Part shown: piece by piece, positions 29,783 to 38,767 of the stretch
Numbering within the stretch: position 1 is the first letter of the stretch
Layout: every line of letters begins with the position of its first letter
Assembly: GCA_019187185.1 (NCBI GenBank)
Contig: JABAQU010000023.1
Location: 1-64,000, forward strand
From: Steroidobacteraceae bacterium
GTDB taxonomy: Bacteria; Pseudomonadota; Gammaproteobacteria; Steroidobacterales; Steroidobacteraceae
Length of the DNA stretch: 64,000 bases
Direction of reading: 5' to 3'
Program-made: the position numbers and the translations under genes
The notes under the pieces: generated by a model
Told to the model about the DNA's origin: nothing
Databases searched by the model: none
What the model saw: the letters and a program-made list of their open reading frames with translations, nothing else

Positions 29783-31131
29783 ACCGCGATCACGGCGCGC
29801 TGCGCGACTTGCCGGTAGCGCAGCGACAGCAGTACGGCACAGACCGAAAGCCCCGCGATCAGCCCCATCCAGACCGCGCCGGCGCCCTGGCCGAGCGCGA
29901 CGCCGAAGCCGTACGCGAGCGGAAAACCGACGAGCCAGTACGCGACGACATTCAGCACCATCGGCACCCGTGCATCCTTGAAGCCGCGCAGCGCTCCCGC
30001 GGCACCCACCTGCAGGCCGTCGGCGACCTGGAAGGCTGCCACGTACGCGAGCAGTTGCGTGGCCACGGCGAGCACCGCCGCGTCCCGGGTGTACGCGCCG
30101 GCGATCTGGCGGCGCAACAGGAGCAGCACGAGCGCCGAGGCCGCCATGACCGCCACGCACAGCGCCATGCCGATCCAGCCTGCACGACGCCCTGCGACCG
30201 CATCGCCGCGCCCGAGCTGGTGGCCGACGTGGATCGTCGTCGCGGAGTGCAGCGACAGCGGGACCATGAACATCAGGGCGCCATAGTTGATCGCGATGGC
30301 GTGTGCCGCGAGCACGGTCGAGCCGAACGCGCCGAGCATCAGGCCGGCCGAGGCAAACAGTCCGCCCTCGGCGAGGACGCTGCCGCTGATCGGCAGGCCG
30401 AGCGCCAGGATCGCGGCGAGACGTGCGCGGCTCGGCCATTCGAAGTGCCGCAGCGGCGCAAAGGGCCGGTAGCGGCGATGCCGCCGCACGTAGGCCACGA
30501 GGAAGGCGAACACCGTCCAGCTCGCGAGCGCGGTGCCGACCCCGCAGCCGACCGCACCGAGCGCGGGCAGGCCGAACTTGCCGTACATGAACACGTAGTT
30601 GCCGGCGACATTGACGAGGAACGCGAGTACCGCCGTATACATGATCGGCCGGGTCCAGCCGATGCCTTCGCTCGCGAATCGCAGCGCGAGGAAGGCAAAC
30701 ATCGCGGGCACGCCGCAGGCGACTGCCCGGACATAGCGCGCGGCGAGCGCCGCAACATCGGGCGGAATGGCGATCGCGAGCAGCACGGGTTCGGCGCAAA
30801 AGAGCGCTGCCACCGTCACGGCGGCGAGACCCAGCGCGAGCCACAACGCATTGCGCGCGAGACTGCCGACCATCGCATCCTGCCCCGCGCCGTACGCGTG
30901 TGCGACGGTCGGCGACAGCGCCATCAGCACGCCGAGCCCGCCGAGGTGGAAGAACGACACGAAATTCGCGCCGACCGCGACCGCCGCCAGATCGCGCGCA
31001 CCGAGCCAGCCGGCCATGATCGTGTCGGCCGTGACCATGCCGGCGGTGGCGACATTGTTGATGAGCAGCGGGCCCGCGAGCTGCACGATCTTCGCGGCAT
31101 CGCTGCGGACCGCTGCGGGCATTGCCGGCAT
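29758..31131 (-). CDS. MATE-family multidrug efflux transporter
   Basis: This 457-residue inner-membrane protein has 12 predicted helices in two halves and probably exports cationic drugs or metabolites in exchange for H+ or Na+. AGPLLINNVATAGMVTADTIMAGWLG is its first-helix region and GAAGALRGFKDARVPM in the second half is the classic MATE motif. I chose ATG 31131 because a TAGAAT -10-like element overlaps the upstream ATG at 31164; 31122 and 31164 are alternatives. The divergent thiolase gene begins at 31176. Confidence 0.87.
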   Translation of the reverse strand: MPAMPAAVRSDAAKIVQLAGPLLINNVATAGMVTADTIMAGWLGARDLAAVAVGANFVSFFHLGGLGVLMALSPTVAHAYGAGQDAMVGSLARNALWLALGLAAVTVAALFCAEPVLLAIAIPPDVAALAARYVRAVACGVPAMFAFLALRFASEGIGWTRPIMYTAVLAFLVNVAGNYVFMYGKFGLPALGAVGCGVGTALASWTVFAFLVAYVRRHRRYRPFAPLRHFEWPSRARLAAILALGLPISGSVLAEGGLFASAGLMLGAFGSTVLAAHAIAINYGALMFMVPLSLHSATTIHVGHQLGRGDAVAGRRAGWIGMALCVAVMAASALVLLLLRRQIAGAYTRDAAVLAVATQLLAYVAAFQVADGLQVGAAGALRGFKDARVPMVLNVVAYWLVGFPLAYGFGVALGQGAGAVWMGLIAGLSVCAVLLSLRYRQVAQRAVIAVQGNSSRK

Positions 31132-31162
31132 GCGGATTGGCTGAGGAGACGGTGGGCGTGGC

Positions 31163-31168
31163 ATTCTA
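31163..31168 (-). promoter_or_regulatory. Candidate -10 element of the MATE gene
   Basis: TAGAAT on the minus strand, five of six consensus matches, would start transcription near 31156, about 25 nt before ATG 31131. It overlaps the alternative ATG at 31164, which argues against that start. No clear -35 is visible. Confidence 0.3.
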
Positions 31169-31175
31169 GCGCCCC

Positions 31176-32468
31176 ATGCTCGCCGGTCCAGCCATTCGAC
31201 GGGTCGCCATCGTGGGTGGCCAGCGCATTCCATTCGCCAGGGCGCACGGCGCCTATGCCGCGGTCGGCAACCAGGACATGCTCACGGCCGCACTGCGCGC
31301 CGTCGTCGCGAAATTCGACCTCACGGGCCAGCGCCTCGGCGACGTGATCGCGGGCGCCACGATCAAGCACTCGAAAGACTTCAACCTCGCGCGCGAATGC
31401 GTCCTGTCGAGCGGCCTCGATCCGCACACGCCGGGGCTCGACCTGCAGCGGGCCTGCGGCACGAGCCTCGAGGCGGCGATCCTCGTCGCCAACAAGATTG
31501 CGCTCGGCCAGATCGACGTCGGGATCGCCGGCGGCGTCGATTCGGTCAGCGACGTGCCGATCGTCTACCCGCGCTCCTACCGCGAGAAGCTGCTGCGCAG
31601 CTACCGCGGCCGCAGCCTCGGCCAGCGCATCGCACCCTTCTTCAGCCTGCGCCCGCGCGACTTCAAGCCGGTCATGCCCGCGGTCGTCGAACCCCGCACC
31701 GGCCTGTCGATGGGTGAACACTGCGAGCAGATGGCGAAGACGTGGCAGATCACGCGCGAGGCGCAGGACCGCCTGGCGCTCGAGAGCCACCGCAAGGCCG
31801 CGGCGGCGTGGCAGGAAGGCTTCTATGCCGACCTGGTCGTCGACTACGAAGGCCTCTCCATCGACAACAACATCCGTGCCGACACTTCGCTCGAGAAGCT
31901 CGCGAAACTCGCGCCGTCGTTCGATCGCTCCGCGAGCGGCACGCTGACGGCCGGCAACAGCACGCCGCTCACCGACGGCGCCTCCGCCGTGCTGCTCGCC
32001 TCGGAGGAATGGGCGAACGCGCGCCAGCTCCCGGTGCTCGCGTGGCTCGCCTTCGGCAAGGCCTGGGCGGTCGACTACGTGGGCGGCCACGAAGGATTGC
32101 TGATGGCGCCCGCATACGCCGTTCCCGCGATGCTGAAGGATGCCGGCCTCGCGCTGCAGGACTTCGATTTCTACGAGATCCACGAGGCCTTCGAGGCCCA
32201 GGTGCTCTGCACGCTCGCCGCGTGGGAGTCGGCGGACTATTGCCGCGAGCGTCTCGGCCTCGACCGGGCGCTCGGCGCCATCGATCGAGCGAAGCTCAAC
32301 GTCAAGGGCGGCAGCGTCGCGATCGGCCACCCGTTCGCGGCGACCGGCACCCGCATCGTGGCGGGCCTCGCGAAGCTGCTCGCACAGAGCCCCGGCGCCA
32401 AGCGCGGGCTCATCTCGGTGTGCACGGCGGGCGGCATGGGCGTGACCGCAATCCTCGAACGCGCGTAG
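31176..32468 (+). CDS. Acetyl-CoA C-acyltransferase (thiolase, FadI-like)
   Basis: This 430-residue enzyme splits 3-oxoacyl-CoA with CoA, or condenses two acyl-CoAs. The nucleophilic cysteine is in DLQRACGTSLEA, and the second-site residues are in KGGSVAIGHPFAATGTR and VCTAGGMGVTA. The long loop containing SLRPRDFKPVMP and the EHCEQMAKTWQITREAQD block fit the FadI branch more than the FadA branch. No hydratase/dehydrogenase partner gene is adjacent. It ends 77 bp before the homogentisate dioxygenase gene and may or may not be read with it. Confidence 0.9.
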   Translation: MLAGPAIRRVAIVGGQRIPFARAHGAYAAVGNQDMLTAALRAVVAKFDLTGQRLGDVIAGATIKHSKDFNLARECVLSSGLDPHTPGLDLQRACGTSLEAAILVANKIALGQIDVGIAGGVDSVSDVPIVYPRSYREKLLRSYRGRSLGQRIAPFFSLRPRDFKPVMPAVVEPRTGLSMGEHCEQMAKTWQITREAQDRLALESHRKAAAAWQEGFYADLVVDYEGLSIDNNIRADTSLEKLAKLAPSFDRSASGTLTAGNSTPLTDGASAVLLASEEWANARQLPVLAWLAFGKAWAVDYVGGHEGLLMAPAYAVPAMLKDAGLALQDFDFYEIHEAFEAQVLCTLAAWESADYCRERLGLDRALGAIDRAKLNVKGGSVAIGHPFAATGTRIVAGLAKLLAQSPGAKRGLISVCTAGGMGVTAILERA

Positions 32469-32510
32469 CGCGGCACCGTACCCGCCGCCTGGTTGCCGCA
32501 CTGCGGCGCT

Positions 32511-32532
32511 TGAAACTGGTTTCATCTGAAAC
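32511..32532. promoter_or_regulatory. Triple TGAAAC half-site array, candidate operator before hmgA
   Basis: TGAAAC occurs as three half-sites in alternating orientation, each separated by 2 bp: forward 32511-32516, reverse 32519-32524, forward 32527-32532. This makes two overlapping perfect palindromes, 14-35 bp before the hmgA ATG. The position suits a repressor site, but I cannot name the regulator and none is encoded next to it. Confidence 0.45.
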
Positions 32533-32545
32533 TAATGTCGCTGCC

Positions 32546-33673
32546 ATGAGACGCTATATCGGCTTTCCGCGGGTCGAAGGCACGGCATCGCGGCAGGCAC
32601 ATGCCGACCTGCCGCCCGGCACCTTCGAACGCGAAATCAGCAAGGAAGGTTTCTTCGGGCCGGCGGCGCACCTCTATCACCGTCATCCGCCGACCGGCTG
32701 GGTCAGCTTCGAGGGGCCGCTGCGCCCGCACGCGTTCGACCTCACGAAGATCGCGGCGCCGGTGGCGTCGCCGTGGGACGCGCGGCAGATCCTCGGCAAC
32801 GCCGCGGTCAAGATCCGCTGGTGGAATACCGCGGGCGCGATGCCGGCGCTCGCGCGCAATGCGGACGGCGACGAACTGCTGTTCGTCCATCGCGGTCGCG
32901 CCGCGCTCTTCTGCGACTACGGTCATCTCGACATCGAAGCCGGCGACTATGTGCTGCTGCCGCGCGGCACCCTGTGGCGTCTCGCGTGCGACGAGCCGGT
33001 TGCGGCGCTGCTGATCGAGGCGACCAATGGCAGCTACACGCTGCCCGACCGGGGCCTTCTCGGTCCGCACGCGCTGTTCGATCCGGCGATCCTCGACGTG
33101 CCGCGCATCGATGCGGCGTTCACCGCGCAGCAGTCCGACGACACGCCGTGGCGCGTCGAGGTCAAGCGCCGCGGTGCGCTCTCGGTGATCGGTTTCCCGT
33201 TCAATCCGCTCGATGCCGTCGGCTGGCACGGCGATCTCGCGCCGGTGCGCCTGAACGTGCGCGACATCCGCCCGCTGCTGAGCCATCGCTACCATCTGCC
33301 GCCGTCGGCGCATTCGACCTTCCTCGGCGACCGCTTCGTCGTGTGCACGTTCGTGCCGCGGCCGTTCGAAACGGATCCCGGTGCGATCAAGGTGCCGTTC
33401 TTCCACAACAACGACGACTACGACGAGGTCATCTTCTATCACGCGGGCCAGTTCTTCAGTCGCGACAACATCCATCCGGGCATGGTCACGCTGCATCCGG
33501 GCGGCTTCACGCACGGCCCGCACCCGAAGGCGCTGCGCAACATGACCGAGCAGTCGAAGCCAGGCACCGACGAGGTCGCCGTGATGATCGACACGCGCGA
33601 TCCGCTCGACATCGCGCCCGTTGCGAGCGACGTCGAATGGGCGGGGTACGTCGACAGCTGGAAGTCGCCGTGA
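32546..33673 (+). CDS. hmgA: Homogentisate 1,2-dioxygenase
   Basis: This 375-residue Fe(II) enzyme opens the homogentisate ring to maleylacetoacetate in tyrosine and phenylalanine breakdown. The metal-binding region reads PFFHNNDDYDEVIFYHAGQF, followed by PGMVTLHPGGFTHGPHP, which carries the family's histidine and glutamate ligands. The ATG at 32546 gives the family's short form (about 375 rather than 430-450 residues), starting MRRYIGFPRVEGTASRQAHA. Its stop overlaps the fumarylacetoacetase-like gene start (GTGA). A strong palindromic array lies just upstream. Confidence 0.88.
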   Translation: MRRYIGFPRVEGTASRQAHADLPPGTFEREISKEGFFGPAAHLYHRHPPTGWVSFEGPLRPHAFDLTKIAAPVASPWDARQILGNAAVKIRWWNTAGAMPALARNADGDELLFVHRGRAALFCDYGHLDIEAGDYVLLPRGTLWRLACDEPVAALLIEATNGSYTLPDRGLLGPHALFDPAILDVPRIDAAFTAQQSDDTPWRVEVKRRGALSVIGFPFNPLDAVGWHGDLAPVRLNVRDIRPLLSHRYHLPPSAHSTFLGDRFVVCTFVPRPFETDPGAIKVPFFHNNDDYDEVIFYHAGQFFSRDNIHPGMVTLHPGGFTHGPHPKALRNMTEQSKPGTDEVAVMIDTRDPLDIAPVASDVEWAGYVDSWKSP

Positions 33674-34650
33674 AGCTCGCCAGCCTGAAGGGTGGCCGCG
33701 ACGGCCGCCTCGTCGTCGTGAGCGCGAACCTCGCGCACTGCGTCGTCGCGGGCGACATCGCGCCGACTCTGCAGGCCGCGCTCGATGACTGGGCGTCGAC
33801 CGCGCCGCGCCTCGCGCGTCTCGCGGCGCAGCTCGATGCGGGAGCGGCAAACGGCTCGCAGCCGTTTGATCCGCGTGCCTGCGCGGCGCCATTGCCCCGT
33901 GCACACCACTGGGCCGACGGCAGTGCCTACGTGAACCATGTCGAGCTCGTGCGCCGTGCCCGCGGCGCGGAACTGCCGCCGACCTTCTGGACCGACCCGC
34001 TCATGTACCAGGGCGGCTCCGACGATTTCCTCGGCCCGACGGACGATGCGCCGTTCGCCAGCGAGGACCAGGGCATCGATCTCGAGGCGGAAATCGCGGT
34101 GATCGTCGACGACGTACCGATGCGCTGCACGGCGGAGGCCGCTGCGGGGCACATCCGCCTGCTGCTGCTCGTCAACGACTGGTCGCTGCGCAACCTGATT
34201 CCCGGCGAACTCGCCAAGGGCTTCGGCTTTTACCAGTCGAAGCCGGCCACCGCGTTCTCGCCGGTCGCCGTCACGCCCGACGAACTCGGCGACGCGTGGC
34301 GTGACGGCAAGCTCCACCGGCCGCTCGTGAGCCACGTGAACGGCGCCGCCTTCGGCGCGCCCGATGCGGGCGTCGACATGACGTTCAGCTTCCCGCAGCT
34401 CGTCGCGCACGCGGCGCGCACGCGGCGGCTCGGCGCCGGGGCGATCATCGGCTCGGGGACCGTCTCGAACCGCGATCGCAGCCGCGGCTCGAGCTGCCTC
34501 GCCGAGAAGCGCACGCTCGAGCTGCTCGGGAGCGGCGCGCCGTCGACGCCGTTCCTGCGTTTCGGGGATCGCGTGCGCATCGAGATGTTCGACGCCGCGG
34601 GCCGCAGCATTTTCGGCGCCATCGACCAGCGCGTGGTTGCGGCCGCCTGA
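33670..34650 (+). CDS. Fumarylacetoacetate hydrolase family protein (probable fumarylacetoacetase)
   Basis: This 326-residue enzyme probably cleaves fumarylacetoacetate to fumarate and acetoacetate. The substrate/metal-binding fold shows the PLMYQGGSDDFLGP block, EAEIAVIVDD with the acidic metal ligands, LLLVNDWSLRNLIP, GFGFYQSKPATAFSPVAV and GTVSNRD, as in the shorter proteobacterial FAH proteins encoded next to hmgA. The GTG start at 33670 overlaps the hmgA stop by 4 bp. A maleylacetoacetate isomerase gene is not adjacent; the GST-type protein encoded at 60159 is distant and not clearly of that class. Confidence 0.88.
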   Translation: MKLASLKGGRDGRLVVVSANLAHCVVAGDIAPTLQAALDDWASTAPRLARLAAQLDAGAANGSQPFDPRACAAPLPRAHHWADGSAYVNHVELVRRARGAELPPTFWTDPLMYQGGSDDFLGPTDDAPFASEDQGIDLEAEIAVIVDDVPMRCTAEAAAGHIRLLLLVNDWSLRNLIPGELAKGFGFYQSKPATAFSPVAVTPDELGDAWRDGKLHRPLVSHVNGAAFGAPDAGVDMTFSFPQLVAHAARTRRLGAGAIIGSGTVSNRDRSRGSSCLAEKRTLELLGSGAPSTPFLRFGDRVRIEMFDAAGRSIFGAIDQRVVAAA

Positions 34651-34656
34651 CCACGG

Positions 34657-34662
34657 TATCCT
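34657..34662 (+). promoter_or_regulatory. Candidate -10 element of the dienelactone hydrolase-like gene
   Basis: TATCCT ends 10 nt before the ATG at 34673 in the 22-bp gap after the fumarylacetoacetase-like gene. It has four of six matches and no good -35, so it is a weak candidate for a secondary, near-leaderless transcript. Confidence 0.25.
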
Positions 34663-34672
34663 GTACCGTTCC

Positions 34673-35338
34673 ATGGGCGAGTTCACGACACTGATGGCCC
34701 GCGACGGCCACGAGTTCCAGGCGTACCTCGCGGCGCCCGCAGGCGCGCCCCGCGGCGCGCTCGTGGTCGTGCAGGAAATCTTCGGTGTCAACCCGCACAT
34801 CCGCGCCGTGACCGATGCTTACGCGGCGCAGGGCTACACGGCGATCGCGCCCGCGCTGTTCGACCGTATCCGCCGCGGCATCGAACTCGGCTACACCGCC
34901 GATACGATGCGGGAGGGCATGGGCTACCGCCAGCAGGTGAAGCCCGCGCAGTTCCTCGCCGATGTCGGCGCCTCGCTGAACGCGGTCAGGAGTTCCGGCA
35001 AAGCCGGCATCGTCGGCTACTGCTGGGGTGGCACGGTCGCGTGGATCGCCGCCGGGGAACTGCCCGTGACAGCGGCCGCCTGCTATTACGGCGGCGGCAT
35101 CGCGCAGCATCTCGATCACACGCCGAAGTGCCCGGTGATCTGCCACTTCGGCGACCGGGACAAGCACATCCCGCCCGCCGACATCGAGCGGATCCGCGCT
35201 GCGTACCCGGCAGGCACGTACTGCACGTATCCTGCCGATCACGGTTTCAACTGTCCCGAGCGTGCCGCCTACGACGCACCGAGCGCACAGCTCGCGCTCG
35301 AACGCACGCTCGGCTTTTTCGCCGAGTACATCGCCTGA
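34673..35338 (+). CDS. Dienelactone hydrolase family protein
   Basis: This 221-residue alpha/beta hydrolase probably cleaves a lactone or ester of an aromatic-degradation intermediate. The cysteine nucleophile lies in GIVGYCWGGTVAW, the acid in CHFGDRDKHIPP and the histidine in YPADHGFNCPER. The VVVQEIFGVNPHIRAVTDAYA start is typical. It lies 22 bp after the fumarylacetoacetase-like gene and 17 bp before the semialdehyde dehydrogenase gene, but its substrate in this context is unknown. Confidence 0.88.
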   Translation: MGEFTTLMARDGHEFQAYLAAPAGAPRGALVVVQEIFGVNPHIRAVTDAYAAQGYTAIAPALFDRIRRGIELGYTADTMREGMGYRQQVKPAQFLADVGASLNAVRSSGKAGIVGYCWGGTVAWIAAGELPVTAAACYYGGGIAQHLDHTPKCPVICHFGDRDKHIPPADIERIRAAYPAGTYCTYPADHGFNCPERAAYDAPSAQLALERTLGFFAEYIA

Positions 35339-35355
35339 CGATCGAGGATCGCACC

Positions 35356-36810
35356 ATGAAACTCAAGGATGGCTCGCTGCTGCGCCAGCAGTGCTACATC
35401 GACGGCCAGTGGTCGGGCGCCGACTCGCAGCGCGCGATCGACGTGAAGAACCCCGCCTCGGGCGAACGGATCGGCACCGTGCCCGACATGGGCGCGGGTG
35501 AAACGCGCCGCGCGATCGAGGCGGCTTCGCGCGCGCTGCCCGCCTGGGCGGCAAGGACCGCCAAGGACCGCGCGGTGATCCTGCGTCGCTGGAGCGATCT
35601 CATGCTCGCGAACCAGGACGACCTCGCCACGCTGATGACTGCCGAGCAGGGCAAGCCGTTGGCGGAGTCGAAGGGCGAGATTGCCTACGCCGCGTCATTC
35701 CTCGAGTGGTTCGGCGAGGAAGGCAAGCGGCTCTACGGCGACGTGATCCCGGGTCACCAGAGCGACAAGCGCATCCTCGTGCTGCGCCAGCCGGTCGGCG
35801 TGGTCGCCGCCATCACGCCGTGGAACTTCCCGTCGGCGATGATCACGCGCAAGGCCGGCCCCGCACTCGCGGCGGGCTGCACCTTCGTGTGCAAGCCGGC
35901 GACCCAGACCCCGTATTCGGCGCTCGCGATGGCGGAGCTCGCCGCACGCGCGGGCGTGCCGCCCGGTGTACTGAACATCCTGACCGGCAGTGCGACCGCG
36001 ATCGGCGGAGAGATGACCTCGAACCCGATCGTGCGCAAGGTCACGTTCACCGGCTCGACCGAAATCGGCAAGAAGCTGATGACACAGTGCGCCGGCACGC
36101 TGAAGAAGCTGTCGCTCGAGCTCGGCGGCAATGCGCCGTTCATCGTGTTCGACGATGCCGACCTCGACGCGGCCGTGCAGGGCGCGATCGCGAGCAAGTA
36201 CCGCAATACCGGCCAGACCTGCGTCTGCGCGAACCGGCTGCTCGTGCAGGCAGGCGTGTATGACGCCTTCACCGCGAAGCTGAGCGAGGCGGTGGCGCTG
36301 CTGCGCGTCGGCGACGGCCTCAAGGGTGCGACCGACCAGGGCCCGCTGATCGATGCCAAGGCGCTCGCCAAGGTCGAGGAACACATCAGCGATGCCGTGG
36401 CGAACGGCGCGCGCATCGCGTTCGGCGGCAGGCGCCACGCGCTCGGCGGCACGTTCTTCGAGCCGACGATCCTGACCGATGTCACGCCGAAGATGATGGT
36501 CGCGCGCGAGGAGACTTTCGGGCCCATTGCGCCGCTCTTTCGCTTCGCGACCGAGGCCGAGGCGATCGCGATGGCGAATGCCACCGAGTTCGGCCTCGCC
36601 GCGTACTTCTACACGCGCGACCTCGCACGCTCGTGGCGCGTGCAGGAGGGCCTCGAGTACGGCATCGTCGGCGTCAACACCGGGATCATCTCGACCGAAG
36701 TGGCGCCGTTTGGCGGCATGAAGGAATCCGGCTTCGGCCGCGAAGGCTCGAAGTACGGCATACTCGACTACACGGAACTGAAGTACGTGTGTGTCGGCGG
36801 CATCGCCTGA
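35356..36810 (+). CDS. gabD: Succinate-semialdehyde dehydrogenase family (GabD-like)
   Basis: This 484-residue NAD(P)-dependent aldehyde dehydrogenase is most like GabD, which makes succinate from succinate semialdehyde. It has PWNFPSAMITRKAGPALAAG, the general base in LELGGNAPFIVFDDAD, the catalytic cysteine in NTGQTCVCANR and the C-terminal GGMKESGFGREGSKYG. The second cysteine two residues after the first is common in GabD. Because hydroxyproline breakdown genes upstream lack a 2-oxoglutarate semialdehyde dehydrogenase, that activity is an alternative (inference). It sits 17 bp after the dienelactone hydrolase-like gene. Confidence 0.88.
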   Translation: MKLKDGSLLRQQCYIDGQWSGADSQRAIDVKNPASGERIGTVPDMGAGETRRAIEAASRALPAWAARTAKDRAVILRRWSDLMLANQDDLATLMTAEQGKPLAESKGEIAYAASFLEWFGEEGKRLYGDVIPGHQSDKRILVLRQPVGVVAAITPWNFPSAMITRKAGPALAAGCTFVCKPATQTPYSALAMAELAARAGVPPGVLNILTGSATAIGGEMTSNPIVRKVTFTGSTEIGKKLMTQCAGTLKKLSLELGGNAPFIVFDDADLDAAVQGAIASKYRNTGQTCVCANRLLVQAGVYDAFTAKLSEAVALLRVGDGLKGATDQGPLIDAKALAKVEEHISDAVANGARIAFGGRRHALGGTFFEPTILTDVTPKMMVAREETFGPIAPLFRFATEAEAIAMANATEFGLAAYFYTRDLARSWRVQEGLEYGIVGVNTGIISTEVAPFGGMKESGFGREGSKYGILDYTELKYVCVGGIA

Positions 36811-36822
36811 CGAGGGAAGCCC

Positions 36823-37902
36823 ATGCCGAAGTATCTCGGCACGCCCGGCACGGCGTGCGATGGCAGCGAGCCCGTCGGCATATTGCTCGTCAATTCGGGC
36901 ACGCCGGATTCGGCCCGCGTGCGCGACATTCGCCGCTTCCTCGGCAAGCTGCTCGGCGACCCGCGGGTCGTCGAGCTGCCGCGCTGGCTGTGGCTGCCGA
37001 TTCTCCACGGCTTCATCCTGCCGCTGCGCCCGCTGCGCAGCGCGCGCAAGTACCGCGACATGCTCGCGGCCGGCCGCTCGCCACTGCGCGCACTGTCGGA
37101 AGCGTTGCGCACGGCGCTCGAACAGGAGCTCGTGCGCCAGTCCGGTGCACCGGCGTGCGTCGAGGCCGGCATGCTCTATTCGAGCCCGTCGGTGCGCGAC
37201 GCGATCCTCCGCCTCGTCGAGCGCGGCGCGCGACGCCTGCTCGTCGTGCCGCTCTTTCCGCAATATTGCGGCGTGACGACCGGCGCGGCCGTCGATGCCG
37301 TGGGAGAGGTGCTCGGTACCCTGCGCTGCGTGCCCGAGGTGCGTTACGTCACCGACTACCACGATCACGCGGATCACGTCGAGGCGCTGCGCGCGAGCAT
37401 TGCGGCGCACTGGGCGACCCACGGCCGCACCGGACACCTGCTGATGTCGTGGCACGGCGTGCCGAGCGCGTATTGCGCCAAGGGCGACCCCTACCACGGC
37501 CGCTGCCATGCGACGGCACAACTCCTCGCCGATGCGCTCGGGCTGCGCGAAGGTGAATGGAGCGTCGCGTTCCAGTCGCGCTTCGGCGGTGGCCGGTGGC
37601 TGCGTCCCTACACGGCCGACGTGCTCGAAGCGCTGCCGTCGCGCGGCGTGCACACGGCGACCGTCGTGTGCCCCGGGTTCGCGATCGACTGCCTCGAGAC
37701 ATTGCAGGAGATCGAGGTCGAGAATCGCGCGCGCTTCCTGCGCGCGGGCGGCACGAAGCTCGATTACGTGCCGGCGCTCAATGCGCGGCCCGAGCATGTG
37801 GCGGCACTCGCACGCCTGATCGGTACCCATGCGCGCGGCTGGGTCGATCGTGCGGGCGCACGACCGTCGGGCAGCTTCCCGCGCGTGGTTTCGCTCGGCT
37901 GA
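36823..37902 (+). CDS. hemH: Ferrochelatase
   Basis: This 359-residue enzyme inserts Fe(II) into protoporphyrin IX, the last step of haem synthesis. It shows GILLVNSGTPDSARVRDIRR, the LVVPLFPQYCGVTTGAAVD block, LLMSWHGVPSAYCAKGDPY with the metal-binding histidine, and VVCPGFAIDCLETLQEIEVE. It is 12 bp after the gabD-like gene, an unusual place for a haem gene; tight spacing suggests shared transcription with the catabolic series. The N-terminal extension (about 20 residues) is within family variation. Confidence 0.93.
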   Translation: MPKYLGTPGTACDGSEPVGILLVNSGTPDSARVRDIRRFLGKLLGDPRVVELPRWLWLPILHGFILPLRPLRSARKYRDMLAAGRSPLRALSEALRTALEQELVRQSGAPACVEAGMLYSSPSVRDAILRLVERGARRLLVVPLFPQYCGVTTGAAVDAVGEVLGTLRCVPEVRYVTDYHDHADHVEALRASIAAHWATHGRTGHLLMSWHGVPSAYCAKGDPYHGRCHATAQLLADALGLREGEWSVAFQSRFGGGRWLRPYTADVLEALPSRGVHTATVVCPGFAIDCLETLQEIEVENRARFLRAGGTKLDYVPALNARPEHVAALARLIGTHARGWVDRAGARPSGSFPRVVSLG

Positions 37903-37915
37903 GCCGCCGCCGCGC

Positions 37916-38656
37916 ATGCCCGGCCGCTTCCTGGAACTGTCGGTCGCGACCGACGACATTCGCGCCTCGGTCGAGTTCTACGAACGGCTCGGCTTCACGC
38001 AATGCGAGACCGGCGACACCTGGTCGCACCCCTACGGTGCGCTGACCGACGGGCGCTTCGTGATCGGGCTGCACGCGTACCGTTTCGCGTCCCCGTCGCT
38101 CACGTTCGTCCGGGCCGGGCTCGCCCGGCACGTCGACGCGCTCGAAGCGGCGGGCGCCGAGATCGCGTTTCGCCGTACCGGCGAGGATGTCTTCAACGAA
38201 GTCGGCTTTCGCGACGCGACCGGACACATGGTCACGCTGCTCGAGGCACGCACGTATTCACCGGCCTCCCGCGACCGCGACCAGCCCTCGCTGTGCGGCG
38301 ACTTCCTCGAGTACAGCCTGCCCGCGCGCGACTTCGCGACGGCGCGACGGCAGTGGGAGGCGTTCGGCTTCGTCGCCATCGACGGAGACAATGACGCCGC
38401 CGATGCGCGCGGAGACGAGGCGCTGCCGTGGCAGCGCCTCGCGCTCACGAGCGATCACCTGAACCTCGCCTTTCATGCTCCCCGCTTTTTTTCGCAGCCG
38501 CTGCTCGTGTTCGGCGCCTTCGATGGCGAGCGGCGGGCGCGTCTCGAAGCCTGCGGCGTCGCCTCCGCCGCCGGCCTGCCGCCCGCGCTCGACCCCGCAC
38601 GACACGCGCTGATCGAGACACCGGAAGGGCTCGCGATCCTGCTGACACCGGCTTGA
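37916..38656 (+). CDS. Two-module VOC-family protein
   Basis: This 246-residue protein contains two VOC units: RFLELSVATDDIRASVEFYERLG at the start and DFLEYSLPARDFATARRQWEAFG from about residue 125. The second unit is degenerate toward the C-terminus. The fold suggests a glyoxalase- or extradiol-like enzyme, or a ligand-binding protein, with no clear substrate. It starts 13 bp after hemH. The ATG at 37916 gives the conserved N-terminus; earlier starts overlap hemH. Confidence 0.75.
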   Translation: MPGRFLELSVATDDIRASVEFYERLGFTQCETGDTWSHPYGALTDGRFVIGLHAYRFASPSLTFVRAGLARHVDALEAAGAEIAFRRTGEDVFNEVGFRDATGHMVTLLEARTYSPASRDRDQPSLCGDFLEYSLPARDFATARRQWEAFGFVAIDGDNDAADARGDEALPWQRLALTSDHLNLAFHAPRFFSQPLLVFGAFDGERRARLEACGVASAAGLPPALDPARHALIETPEGLAILLTPA

Positions 38657-38731
38657 CGCGACGGCCCGTCGCTTCGTCGCATTCCGGCCTCGGCCGGGGT
38701 GTCCGCCCCGTCTGCAGCAGCGGTGCGCGGC

Positions 38732-38737
38732 TAGAAT
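38732..38737 (+). promoter_or_regulatory. Candidate -10 element of the S46 peptidase gene
   Basis: TAGAAT lies 30 nt before the ATG at 38768 in the 111-bp gap after the VOC gene, so the leader would be about 24 nt. No convincing -35 is present. Confidence 0.3.
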
Positions 38738-38767
38738 CGCCGCCCTTCGCGGCAGCTCCGGACCGTC

